Assembly (NCBI GenBank): GCA_017428545.1
Contig: JAFRQR010000029.1
Span: 1 to 64,000 of the forward strand
Length of the DNA stretch: 64,000 bases
Reading direction: 5' to 3'
DNA from: Clostridiales bacterium
Lineage (GTDB): Bacteria > Bacillota > Clostridia > Saccharofermentanales > Saccharofermentanaceae
This document shows positions 40,368 through 49,050 of the stretch, piece after piece. Below the pieces are notes generated by a model that worked only from the letters and a program-made list of their open reading frames with translations, did not search any database and was not told the origin of the DNA. Position 1 is the stretch's first letter. Every line of letters begins with the position of its first letter. Made by a program: the position numbers and the translations under genes.

Positions 40368-42718
40368 AACTGATTTCTGCCAATATGAGAAAGGACAGAA
40401 ATGTCCTGACGGCATTCCTTCTCGTCTTGATCCTGACTTCGCTTCTTTTGCACACCGGCCTTTTTGTCGGGCAGTACAGTTCGATCTATGACGAAAAAGT
40501 GAAAGAGAGAAAGGAAGCCGATGTCCTGTCATATATCGTCGCTTCCGATGACGATATTTCAAAAGCACTCTCCGGTATCCCGGAGATCGCTGAATTCTCC
40601 ATTCAGGATATGGTCATGCCGGGTACCGTTAAGCTCCGTATAGAAGGAGAGGACGAAGAGTTCGATCTCGATGGTTCCACGATCACGAGGATCGGCGAAT
40701 ACGGGGCTGCCGAAGAGTACTTTTTTCTGGAAAGAGATGAATCGGCAGCCGGTCCGAAGATCTATTTCAATTCGTATTATGCGAAGACGAATGGAATCAA
40801 AGTCGGCGATAAGATCCACATGCACTCGCCCGCGGCAGGAGATATCGACTTCACCGTAGCCGGCATTTATGAAGCCTTGATCGGCGGAAACTCCTACGGC
40901 TGGATGTCTGTCATGGTCGATGAAGATTCCTTTTCGAAGATGTGGGAATTTGCCGAGGCGTCCTATTTAGAGACGAACTATATCGCAGACAGAAAGATGG
41001 TCAAGATGTACTGCGCCGAAGGCGTCTCTCAGGATGAGGTCCTTCAGGCAAGCAGAGACAGTTTGGCAGAAGCCGGCCTGGATTTCTATTCGTATGCACG
41101 AGATCTGGCAAAGGAAGGATATACGGCTATTGCGGATATTCTTTCCGGTCTGGTGACGGCTTTTTCGATAGTTGTTCTTGCCGTATGTCTGATCATGATC
41201 GTCTTTACGATCAACAACAATATCGACAGAGATATCAAAAATATCGGTGCCCTTCGTGCGGTCGGCCATACGGTCGGGCAGCTCCGCGCGGCGATGACGC
41301 TTGAGTTTGTGATCGTAGGTATGATCGGCGGAGTGATCGGCTGTATCCTTTCTTACATCACCATGCCGATCCTCGACAGAGAGATCTTCCAGACGATCAC
41401 GGGAGTTCTCTGGGTGCTTCGTTTCTGTCCGGGAACAACACTCATTATCCTCGGCGGTATTGCGGTCTGTATGATCGTTGTAGTGTTCCTTTCCACGATC
41501 AAACTGAAGAAGCTTCATCCTGCCACGGCGCTCCGTTTCGGATTAAAATCCAACAGTTTTAAGAAAAACCATCTTCCGCTTAAGAACACCAAGGGCGGCC
41601 TGAATATCCTTCTGGCGCTGAAGAGCATGCTGCAAAGCCAGGGACAGAATATCATCCTTCTTTCCGTCATGAGTGTGGTCGCGTTCATGATCATGTTCTC
41701 GGGGATCCTTTTTTACAACAGCAAGGTCAACCCGACGGAGTTCGTCCATCTCATCAACGGTGATGTTCCGGACGGATTCATCAACGTCAACACGGATACA
41801 AAAGAAACGCACCACATCATGGAGCAGATGGCAAGTATCGACGGGATCAGTCAGGTGTACGGCTATAATTTTGCGAACATCAGCATTGAAGGGAATGAGA
41901 CCTTTGCCTTTTACACAGATAAGCCCGAATACATTGACTGTGGTGTGTACGAAGGAGATACATTCCAAGAGGCAAACGAGTGCGTCATCGGAAGAGTGAT
42001 CGCAGACCGCCTCGGTGTAACGATCGGAGATGAGATCGAAGTGGTGTTCGGCAATCATACAGAGCGCTTCATCATCACCGGATTTCAGCAGTCCGTCATG
42101 AATCTCGGTGTACGTATCTTCATCAGCGAAGAGGGCGCGAAGAACCTGGGAATCGATCCGAACTATGAGATCATCCGTTTCAGAATGGATGATCCGAGTG
42201 TGGAAAATGTAGATCGGGCTCTTTCCGATATAAAAGCACTTCTCGGCGAGAAGTGCACGACCGGAGGCAATGTCTACGATCAGGTCCACAGTGGAGAAGG
42301 GACGGAGATATCGGCAGTATCCCTGATCGTCATGATCATGGTGGGCTTAAATATCGCGATCATCCTACTGGTCATCAAGATCCTCCTCAAGACGATCTTC
42401 ATCAAAAAAGAAAAGGAATTCGGCATTAAAAAAGCGGTCGGCTTTACCAGCCGCCAGCTGAAGATCCAGCTCTCGCTTTCACTTCTGCCGGTAACTCTTG
42501 CCGCATCCGTTATCGGTTCTCTTCTCGGATTCTTTCTGGTAAACCCGCTTATGACGGCGATCCTTTCGGGATTCGGCATGCATAAGATCGATTTTCTTGT
42601 ATTCCCGGTACTGATCCTTCTTACGATCCTTCTGATCGGAGTTCTGGTATTTACCATGACCTATGTCATGGCCGGTTCGATCAAGAGAGTTTCCGCATAC
42701 GAGCTGATCTCGGAATAA
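40361..42718 (+). CDS. FtsX-like ABC exporter permease
   Basis: The 785-residue permease has an N-terminal TM helix, an extracellular domain of about 200 residues, three helices at about 260-385 (first FtsX domain, including N-I-G-A-L-R-A-V-G-H-T), another TM near 425-445, a second extracellular domain and three C-terminal helices containing F-G-I-K-K-A-V-G-F-T-S-R-Q-L. The duplicated FtsX arrangement is typical of Firmicutes MacB-like exporters. Coupled to the ATPase by overlap. No dedicated two-component system adjoins it; the nearest is at 31082-33108. Confidence 0.9.
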   Translation: MVKLISANMRKDRNVLTAFLLVLILTSLLLHTGLFVGQYSSIYDEKVKERKEADVLSYIVASDDDISKALSGIPEIAEFSIQDMVMPGTVKLRIEGEDEEFDLDGSTITRIGEYGAAEEYFFLERDESAAGPKIYFNSYYAKTNGIKVGDKIHMHSPAAGDIDFTVAGIYEALIGGNSYGWMSVMVDEDSFSKMWEFAEASYLETNYIADRKMVKMYCAEGVSQDEVLQASRDSLAEAGLDFYSYARDLAKEGYTAIADILSGLVTAFSIVVLAVCLIMIVFTINNNIDRDIKNIGALRAVGHTVGQLRAAMTLEFVIVGMIGGVIGCILSYITMPILDREIFQTITGVLWVLRFCPGTTLIILGGIAVCMIVVVFLSTIKLKKLHPATALRFGLKSNSFKKNHLPLKNTKGGLNILLALKSMLQSQGQNIILLSVMSVVAFMIMFSGILFYNSKVNPTEFVHLINGDVPDGFINVNTDTKETHHIMEQMASIDGISQVYGYNFANISIEGNETFAFYTDKPEYIDCGVYEGDTFQEANECVIGRVIADRLGVTIGDEIEVVFGNHTERFIITGFQQSVMNLGVRIFISEEGAKNLGIDPNYEIIRFRMDDPSVENVDRALSDIKALLGEKCTTGGNVYDQVHSGEGTEISAVSLIVMIMVGLNIAIILLVIKILLKTIFIKKEKEFGIKKAVGFTSRQLKIQLSLSLLPVTLAASVIGSLLGFFLVNPLMTAILSGFGMHKIDFLVFPVLILLTILLIGVLVFTMTYVMAGSIKRVSAYELISE

Positions 42719-42741
42719 AACATACACGCGGCGGTTTCTTC

Positions 42742-42750
42742 TGATATAAT
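42742..42750 (+). promoter_or_regulatory. Extended -10 promoter of the GH5 gene
   Basis: TGATATAAT preceded by GCGGCGG and TTTCTTC, closely resembling the promoter at 21532-21540. Predicted start about 42757. Confidence 0.55.
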
Positions 42751-42788
42751 GAGCATATTAATGGGCACATGAAGAGGAGAAACAGTTC

Positions 42789-43817
42789 ATGAAGACTTGG
42801 GAAGGATATCAGAAGGGTGTCAACTTAGGCGGCTGGCTGTCGCAGTGTGATGACACAGAAGAAACATACAGCACTTTTGTCGTAGAAGAAGACATTAAGA
42901 CCATCAAGGGCTGGGGCATGGATCATGTCCGCCTTCCGTTTGACTACGAACTGATCGAAGATAAAGAAGGAAATCCGGTGGAGAGCGGCTACGGCCACAT
43001 CCAGGACGCGATCGACTGGTGCGGAAAATACGGACTGAATATGGTTCTGGATCTTCATAAGACCATGGGATATTCTTTCGATGATGCCTTTGGAGAGAGA
43101 GGATTTTTCGACAGCGATGCTCTTCAGGAAAGATTCTATAAACTTTGGGAAAATGTCGCTTCCCGCTTCGGAAAATATGAAGACAGAGTCGCTTTTGAAC
43201 TTCTCAACGAAGTTACCGATAAAGACTACTGTGACCGCTGGAATAAGATCTCTTACGAGTGCATCCGCCGCATCAGAAAGATCGCACCGGCCATTAAGAT
43301 CCTGGTCGGCGGTTATTGGAACAACAGCGTGGATTCCGTAAAAGATCTTGCGATGCCGTATGATGAAAACATCATCTACAATTTTCACTGCTACGAACCC
43401 CTGATCTTTACGCATCAGGGCGCGCCGTGGATCCCGACGATGGACACCTCGTTCCGTATCCATATCGATGCGACATATAAAGAAATGGATGATGCCGGTG
43501 TGAAGAACCTGTCCCAGGTGACCACGGGCTTTTCCGGTTTCTCGGGTGACGATCATCTTTCCTCTGCTTACTTCGAGAAGATCTTTAAAGAAGCGATCGA
43601 CACCGCGGAAGAACGTAATGTAGCGCTCTACTGCGGCGAATACGGAGTGATCGACAGAGTCGCTCCGGAGGATGCCCTGAAGTGGTATAAGATGATCAAC
43701 CAGGTATTTAAAGCAAACGGGATCGGCCGTTCCGCCTGGAACTACAAAAAGATGGACTTCGGCATCTCTGATGAGCGTATGGATGCCGTAAGAGACGAAC
43801 TTGTGAAGTATCTCTGA
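42789..43817 (+). CDS. Glycoside hydrolase family 5 (intracellular)
   Basis: A 342-residue (beta/alpha)8 enzyme. G-V-N-L-G-G-W-L at the start, H-V-R-L-P-F-D-Y, then the acid/base Glu141 in F-E-L-L-N-E-V-T and the nucleophile Glu284 in Y-C-G-E-Y-G-V mark clan A family 5 retaining beta-glycosidases. No signal peptide is present, so it should act in the cytoplasm on imported oligosaccharides, unlike secreted endoglucanases. The RBS is AGGAGA. The gene stands alone with its own promoter. Specificity (cello-, manno- or other beta-linked oligosaccharides) cannot be told. Confidence 0.9.
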   Translation: MKTWEGYQKGVNLGGWLSQCDDTEETYSTFVVEEDIKTIKGWGMDHVRLPFDYELIEDKEGNPVESGYGHIQDAIDWCGKYGLNMVLDLHKTMGYSFDDAFGERGFFDSDALQERFYKLWENVASRFGKYEDRVAFELLNEVTDKDYCDRWNKISYECIRRIRKIAPAIKILVGGYWNNSVDSVKDLAMPYDENIIYNFHCYEPLIFTHQGAPWIPTMDTSFRIHIDATYKEMDDAGVKNLSQVTTGFSGFSGDDHLSSAYFEKIFKEAIDTAEERNVALYCGEYGVIDRVAPEDALKWYKMINQVFKANGIGRSAWNYKKMDFGISDERMDAVRDELVKYL

Positions 43818-43842
43818 GAAAAAACTCAAGTACCGAGGGTGA

Positions 43843-43870
43843 TTGACAAAAAACGCCTTCATGTTACACT
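43843..43870 (+). promoter_or_regulatory. Promoter of the 38-residue membrane protein gene
   Basis: TTGACA, 16 bp, TACACT with a TGT extension (TGn). Predicted start about 43877. Confidence 0.8.
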
Positions 43871-43932
43871 AAACAGGCAGAAAAGAACTCCCGCCGGATA
43901 ATCGCGCGGATCTACGAAAGGGGAAAGAAGAA

Positions 43933-44049
43933 ATGGCAAAAAGAACAGGCAGCCGCTACAATCCTGCCGCAAGAGCCCTTGCGATCGTGTTGGCATTGAT
44001 GATGCTTTCCTCGATCTTCGTTCTGGTCGCGATCGCGATCCGTATGTAA
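43933..44049 (+). CDS. 38-residue single-pass membrane protein
   Basis: A short gene with its own near-consensus promoter, a purine-rich RBS (GAAAGGGGAAAGAAG) and a bidirectional terminator directly after it. The product starts M-A-K-R-T-G-S-R-Y-N-P, a basic N-terminus, followed by a hydrophobic helix of about 25 residues (A-L-A-I-V-L-A-L-M-M-L-S-S) and ends A-I-R-M. It resembles the size and layout of tiny Firmicutes membrane proteins such as DUF4044, though the identity is unproven. The complete transcription unit supports it being real. Confidence 0.7.
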   Translation: MAKRTGSRYNPAARALAIVLALMMLSSIFVLVAIAIRM

Positions 44050-44071
44050 TACTATCGATCTAAAGAATACG

Positions 44072-44107
44072 AAAAAGACTGTCTCATGCGAGACAGTCTT
44101 TTTTCTT
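44072..44107. terminator. Bidirectional intrinsic terminator
   Basis: AAAAAGACTGTCTC, ATGC, GAGACAGTCTTTTT: 14-bp stem with A/T flanks on both sides, between the small membrane protein gene (plus) and the SurA/PrsA-like gene (minus). Confidence 0.9.
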
Positions 44108-44131
44108 GCGTTGTTTTTCAAGTTCAGCCCG

Positions 44132-45928
44132 TTATGACGGAATATCTTCGATGTACTTTAGTCCTTCTTCGTGGAAGGTGTAAGCGTAATTACCGATATT
44201 GCTGCTGATGAATTCCTGATAGTTATCCATGCGGATGAAACTGTTCACACGGTCATACCATTCCGGATTCGGGGATGCTCCGACGTAGAAGAGGATCAGG
44301 CAGTCATTCTCTCTTTGGAGCAAAGTCTTATCTCCGGCTTTTCTTTCCGGATCGAAGATCCACTCATCGATCTCGGCAGGATTCTGTCCGGGATACAAAG
44401 AAGACTGCTGCGCAGCTCTCATCGAACCGTCCATCAGTTCGTCCGCATATGTGGTCTCGAGTGTGATCATGCTCGCCTCGTCCGTGATGCTGTCGAAGAT
44501 CGTCTGCGAAAGAACGAGGATATCGCTTCTCGGAACACCCGGGGCACCCGTTTCTTCATCTTCCATGTTGATATAGAAGAAACGGACATTTCGCAGAGGT
44601 TCTTCCTGACGGGTGCGCTCGACGAAACAGAAGATGACCGGGAATCCGTAATCGTCCGGAATGATGACACAGTCTCCGGGCTTTCGGGAAGTGTCGAACA
44701 GCCAGTTTCTCCACTCGGTCTCAGTTACTTCCGAGTAACGGACTTTTGCGTGGAGCGTGGAATCCGGTACCAGCAGGCGCTGCTGCATTTCTCCGGAGAA
44801 ATGTGTGGCGGCAGAGGCTTCAAACTTGGTCTGATCGCCGTTCGTATCATCGATGATCTTCTGGGCATGAATATTCGCTGTCTTGACATAACTTTCTTCA
44901 CGCTGCTCATAAGTGATACGGAGCATGCGGTAAGATACCAGGTCGTAAGAGTTTCTGGAATTCTGATATGCCTGTTCCGCCTGCTCTGAAGTGGCCTTTA
45001 ATTCTTCGAGTTTCTGATGGCCGGAGTAATCCTCGGCGAAGTAAACTTTCGGCAGCACCGAAAGGATCAGGCTCTTATTGACGTAAGGACCGAAAGTACC
45101 CTTGATATAGGTGTCCAGATCTACATGGATCGCGTCCGCTTTGGTCTTGAGCCAGTCGATATACGCCTGGGCGCGGTCTTTGTGATCCGAAGTGATGGAA
45201 TACCCGTGTGCAACGGCATCATCATAAAGCATATCTGTAGCCTGGATCTCTTTTGCGGTAACATCCAGGAAGTATTCGCGGTAGGTGGCAAATCCGTTTT
45301 CGCCCGGCTCCTGAAGCATGGTTTCGGTGTTCTCCTTAAAGATATCGACACCGTTTTCCAAAAGCACATAGTGATACATGAAGCTGAACTCTGCATTTGA
45401 TACTTCACGGTTACCGACGGTGAGCGGGCTGCTCATGCGCTCGTTGAGATTTCCGAGAGAGATAACGGACCAGATCAGGATCAGAAGCGCGATCACCGCC
45501 ATGATGATCAGGAACATTCTCGGTTTCCAGTTGGCTTTCTTGCCGCGTTCCGTGGGGACCGCATCCGAAGGTCTGGTGGACAGTTCGGAGAAGATCGGAG
45601 CATCCGGATCGTCGTCATCGATCACATTGCGGATCTCGTGTTTCCCGAGCTGCATATCCACAGGTTCGACTTCGGTCCATGACTCTTCTTCGGCTTCCTG
45701 CATATTGAAAAGCTCTTCAGACTCGTCGATCATATCCGGGTCGTCAAGAAGATCCGGATCGTTCGCATCATAAAGAACTTCGTGTTCCTCTTCGATCAAT
45801 CCATCGGCGGTATCATCAGCGGAATACGGATCTTCCACATCCGACACGCTCTGTTCGGACGGCATATCCTGAATGTCGTTTTCCGGCAGAAGATTTTTAT
45901 CGTTTTCGTTTTCCCGTCTCTTTTTCAT
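44132..45928 (-). CDS. SurA/PrsA-like membrane-anchored protein with acidic cytoplasmic tail
   Basis: A 598-residue protein. Residues 1-130 are highly acidic (Asp/Glu-rich, e.g. E-E-E-H-E-V-L-Y-D-A-N-D-P-D) and probably cytoplasmic; one TM helix at about 134-156 (F-L-I-I-M-A-V-I-A-L-L-I-L-I-W) follows; the remaining 440 residues are extracellular and helical, with features of the SurA_N-type chaperone fold (V-G-N-R-E-V-S-N-A-E-F, then long amphipathic helices). No clear parvulin PPIase domain is seen. A -10 at 45953-45958 leads to an ATG at 45928 behind AGGAG; an ATG at 45970 is upstream of the transcript start. A folding or secretion factor for exported proteins is likely. Confidence 0.6.
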   Translation of the reverse strand: MKKRRENENDKNLLPENDIQDMPSEQSVSDVEDPYSADDTADGLIEEEHEVLYDANDPDLLDDPDMIDESEELFNMQEAEEESWTEVEPVDMQLGKHEIRNVIDDDDPDAPIFSELSTRPSDAVPTERGKKANWKPRMFLIIMAVIALLILIWSVISLGNLNERMSSPLTVGNREVSNAEFSFMYHYVLLENGVDIFKENTETMLQEPGENGFATYREYFLDVTAKEIQATDMLYDDAVAHGYSITSDHKDRAQAYIDWLKTKADAIHVDLDTYIKGTFGPYVNKSLILSVLPKVYFAEDYSGHQKLEELKATSEQAEQAYQNSRNSYDLVSYRMLRITYEQREESYVKTANIHAQKIIDDTNGDQTKFEASAATHFSGEMQQRLLVPDSTLHAKVRYSEVTETEWRNWLFDTSRKPGDCVIIPDDYGFPVIFCFVERTRQEEPLRNVRFFYINMEDEETGAPGVPRSDILVLSQTIFDSITDEASMITLETTYADELMDGSMRAAQQSSLYPGQNPAEIDEWIFDPERKAGDKTLLQRENDCLILFYVGASPNPEWYDRVNSFIRMDNYQEFISSNIGNYAYTFHEEGLKYIEDIPS

Positions 45929-45952
45929 AGATGCATTTGCTCCTGCGCAAGC

Positions 45953-45958
45953 ATTATA
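45953..45958 (-). promoter_or_regulatory. -10 element of the SurA/PrsA-like gene
   Basis: TATAAT on minus, predicted start about 45946, giving an 18-nt leader with AGGAG at 45940-45944. It rules out the upstream ATG at 45970. Confidence 0.55.
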
Positions 45959-46042
45959 ATTCCTCAACATCTACTCTAACATAAAAGAAGGGTGAAAACT
46001 ATTTCGGTAACGTTACAGAACAGCCATAAAAGCCGCTGATCC

Positions 46043-48850
46043 TTACTGGACGCCGACGGTCTCCCAGTTATCCTTGTCGAAGATATCCTGATTCGATACC
46101 GTGCACCAAAGGCCCGGAGCGAAGGTGTTTCCTTCGTTGAGAGATGCTTCCCATTCATCTGTATAGAAGACATACAATTTCTCCGCGTTTTTACAGGAGG
46201 TGTCATCAAGCCTGGTGCCCGTAAAGGGATTGACGGGTGAGCCGATGATCCCTGAAAGAGCAAGGGACGGCGTATCCGCATTCGTCATGAATGTGTAGTC
46301 CGTGGCAAAAGCACCGTTGCTGTTAAAGTCCTTTACGAGAAGCAGGGCATTATAAACCATGGCATCTTCCGGATTAAAGTCGGTCTCATCGTGCCAGCTT
46401 CCGCCAAACCTCATACTTTCGAACTGTCCGATGCTCTGTCCGTGGTCGGAGACGATGATGATCCTCGTGTTGTCATAAAGTCCCTCTTCGCGCAGATAAT
46501 CGAGCCATTCCCCGAGTTTGATCATGGCGCACATGTTGGACTGGTAATGAGCCATCAGGTAAGGCGTTCCCAAATTGATGCTGACGCCGTTATATGTCAG
46601 GCGGTCCTGATGCGTCAGGTCATATTCGGTGTTGTCGATGATAAGAGAAGGCTCATATTCCGGTTCGGAAAGAAGTGCGATGTTATGTGCCATGCTGTTG
46701 GTGATCATGAGGAAATGGTTCGAATCCTCATCGGTGGGAACCGTCATTTCAGGGAATGCGGAAAGCGCATAGTACGAATCCATAAATCCCGAGTTGTATC
46801 CTGTAGCTTCACTCATGCTGCTCGCACGCTGCACGGAGGTCAGACTGTCACCGGAAAAATAGGTCCCTTCCTGATACGCGGTTTCCTGCAGGAAAAGCGG
46901 CAGCAGTTTCATGAAACTGTAGCAGAAGAAGTTTCTGCGCCAGATCAGTTCTTTATCGGTATTGTCGGTTTCAAGGTCGCGGAACTGGCCGTGCTCGGTA
47001 TTGTAAGCTTTGATCTGCGGATAATCGTCATAGATCGACAGGTCCGGGATATTGCTGTAACCGGCGTATGGCGGGTCGCATACCGTGACATCGAAGCCGC
47101 TTTCAGAAAATACGACAGGCATGACTTTGAGGGCTTCATTATGCTTGTCCACCATCTTTTCGTCTTTTCTTATATTCATCTTCTGTGGGATGTAGTCATA
47201 CCCGCCGAAAAGCTCCGGTGAGCCGGATATGGTGTTCGCTCCCATGGAGAGCGTGTTCGGGTACCAGGTAAAGCCCGAGAACTGTGTTTCGAGTTCAGGC
47301 TTTTCCTGAAAAATGTATGGCAGAAAAGGGCTTAAGCCTCGGTCGACCATGATGACGACCACGTTCTGTCCGGTGCGGCTTAATGTAAAGGAAGGTTCCT
47401 CCGTCGTCTGATGTGAAAGCACTTCCCGGATCTGCGGGAGAGCGCGGGAGATCTTAAAGGTATTGAAAATCCCCATTCCCAGAACACTCAGAATAAGTAC
47501 CGGATAGATGAATGTGACGGCTCTTCGGAATTTTCTGTAGATCAGAAAGAGAAGGGCAGAGACGGCAATGATCACGCAGGTGTTGATGAAAAAATCGGTA
47601 ACGGCGATGCGGATCGAGAGTACAGTATAGTGAAGCTCGGAAGAAAGCATCCCGAGTCCTTTTCCAAAGAGAAAGTAATCGGTCGCACCCACTATGGAGA
47701 AGATCCATACCGCGCAGGAGATATTCTTTCGGATGCTCCTGCTTCCGAGATAGTAGAGCAGGCCGAGCCAGATCAGAAAGAATCCGGTCGAAAGAAGCAG
47801 TGACGCGGCCAGATGCCAAAGTGGAGACCGATAGTAGGATACGAGAACGAATTCTCCCGGAGAAGAACGTATGACTTCGGAAGGGATCAGAAGTCCGGTA
47901 AGAAGTGAGAGAAAGACGGCACCGTAGATAAAACACTTATGGTGCGAGCTCGTATCCGTATCCCCGGCGGGCTTGGTTTTATGTGCTTTCCCTTTCTTTT
48001 TCGAGGAAGATCCGAGTTCCTTTTCAGGAAGCATACGGATCGCAGGAACAAGAAAGATAAAAGTGATGACCAGAAGAAAAGACCGATAGGAAGATTCTCC
48101 TTTATAAAACACAAGTGCATAGAAAAGAGTAGAGACCGAGATCAGCGAATATGCGATACATGCCGCGATCTTCGGTTTCGGCAAAGATGCAATAATGTTT
48201 TTTATAAGCGAAAACAGATTGTTCAGCGTCCAGTAAATGACAAGACCGCTCGGAGAATTATAAAGCAGCACGAGGAAGACCAGCGCCATGCCATGCAGCT
48301 GGAGCCTGTCCTTCAGAGACTTGCCCTTGGAATAGATCTCACTGGATATGACATTGATCACTGTCATCAGGACCGGAAGCAGGTTGATGGATAAACCGCC
48401 TGCCGAAATGAGCTTGTCCGGAGCTCCCAGGTCAGAGAAGCACAGAAAGCGATAGCCGGAAAGAGGGGAAAGATTTGAAAGAAAGTGATAGGCGGCGATG
48501 AAAAAAGGTATCTGCAGAAGAAGCGGAAGCGAACTGCGCAGAGCATAGACCGGCATGTATTTATTCTCCCGGTAATATGCCTGGATCATCATGTAACGCT
48601 CATCACCATGAAAAGACTTCTTGATATGCGAAAGGTAGGGAGCCATCTGCTTTTGACGATCAGATTCTTCGCGCTGGATCGAGTCCGCTCGTTTATAAAA
48701 CGGAAGAAGAAGGAGATTAACGGCAAGACTCAGTGGAAAGATCGCCCAGCCGTAACTTCTGAGGATAATAAAAGAGAGACCGTAGACCACCTCGATCACG
48801 ATTTCCAAAGGGAAGATGAGCAATTGATAGAGCAATTGACCGAATGACAT
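46043..48850 (-). CDS. YidC/Oxa1 insertase domain fused to a sulfatase-like domain
   Basis: A 935-residue polytopic protein. Residues 1-230 resemble YidC/Oxa1: hydrophobic start, W-A-I-F-P-L-S-L-A-V-N-L-L-L-L-P-F, a cytoplasmic charged hairpin with K-x-Q-K-M-A-P and Y-x-x-x-x-Y-M-P-V-Y-A-L, then L-P-L-L-L-Q-I-P-F-F-I-A and P-S-G-L-V-I-Y-W-T-L-N-N. About eight further helices reach residue 470. Residues 480-935 are an extracellular alkaline-phosphatase-superfamily domain: V-V-V-I-M-V-D-R-G near 500, M-G-A-N-T-I-S-G-S-P-E-L-F-G-G, and S-D-H-G-Q-S-I-G with a later H-D-E-T-D metal site. It could transfer phosphoglycerol or phosphoethanolamine, or act on sulfated groups. The RBS is weak. Confidence 0.72.
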   Translation of the reverse strand: MSFGQLLYQLLIFPLEIVIEVVYGLSFIILRSYGWAIFPLSLAVNLLLLPFYKRADSIQREESDRQKQMAPYLSHIKKSFHGDERYMMIQAYYRENKYMPVYALRSSLPLLLQIPFFIAAYHFLSNLSPLSGYRFLCFSDLGAPDKLISAGGLSINLLPVLMTVINVISSEIYSKGKSLKDRLQLHGMALVFLVLLYNSPSGLVIYWTLNNLFSLIKNIIASLPKPKIAACIAYSLISVSTLFYALVFYKGESSYRSFLLVITFIFLVPAIRMLPEKELGSSSKKKGKAHKTKPAGDTDTSSHHKCFIYGAVFLSLLTGLLIPSEVIRSSPGEFVLVSYYRSPLWHLAASLLLSTGFFLIWLGLLYYLGSRSIRKNISCAVWIFSIVGATDYFLFGKGLGMLSSELHYTVLSIRIAVTDFFINTCVIIAVSALLFLIYRKFRRAVTFIYPVLILSVLGMGIFNTFKISRALPQIREVLSHQTTEEPSFTLSRTGQNVVVIMVDRGLSPFLPYIFQEKPELETQFSGFTWYPNTLSMGANTISGSPELFGGYDYIPQKMNIRKDEKMVDKHNEALKVMPVVFSESGFDVTVCDPPYAGYSNIPDLSIYDDYPQIKAYNTEHGQFRDLETDNTDKELIWRRNFFCYSFMKLLPLFLQETAYQEGTYFSGDSLTSVQRASSMSEATGYNSGFMDSYYALSAFPEMTVPTDEDSNHFLMITNSMAHNIALLSEPEYEPSLIIDNTEYDLTHQDRLTYNGVSINLGTPYLMAHYQSNMCAMIKLGEWLDYLREEGLYDNTRIIIVSDHGQSIGQFESMRFGGSWHDETDFNPEDAMVYNALLLVKDFNSNGAFATDYTFMTNADTPSLALSGIIGSPVNPFTGTRLDDTSCKNAEKLYVFYTDEWEASLNEGNTFAPGLWCTVSNQDIFDKDNWETVGVQ

Positions 48851-48911
48851 AACCCGAACCTTACCTGTTTACTATCCCTTTCGGCTTCGTATCTATAAAA
48901 GCCCGAAAGCA

Positions 48912-48931
48912 CAATCATGATATCACGATTG
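48912..48931. promoter_or_regulatory. 20-bp palindrome between divergent genes, candidate operator
   Basis: CAATCATGATATCACGATTG reads almost the same on the other strand (one symmetric mismatch pair). It lies in the 200-bp gap between the divergent YidC-sulfatase and YfhO genes, about 55 bp upstream of the plus-strand -10. Confidence 0.4.
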
Positions 48932-48981
48932 CACTGTTATCACAACGAACGCACGGCTGTCGTGATTAATCGCTCCCTATG

Positions 48982-48990
48982 TGGTACAAT
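48982..48990 (+). promoter_or_regulatory. Extended -10 promoter of the YfhO/exonuclease operon
   Basis: TGGTACAAT, an extended -10; predicted start about 48997. The in-frame ATG at 48979 precedes the start site and cannot be used. Confidence 0.5.
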
Positions 48991-49050
48991 GGTGCATGCG
49001 GAATTTTGTATTCCTATATTTATAAATATCAGGAGTTTGGCAGATATAAC

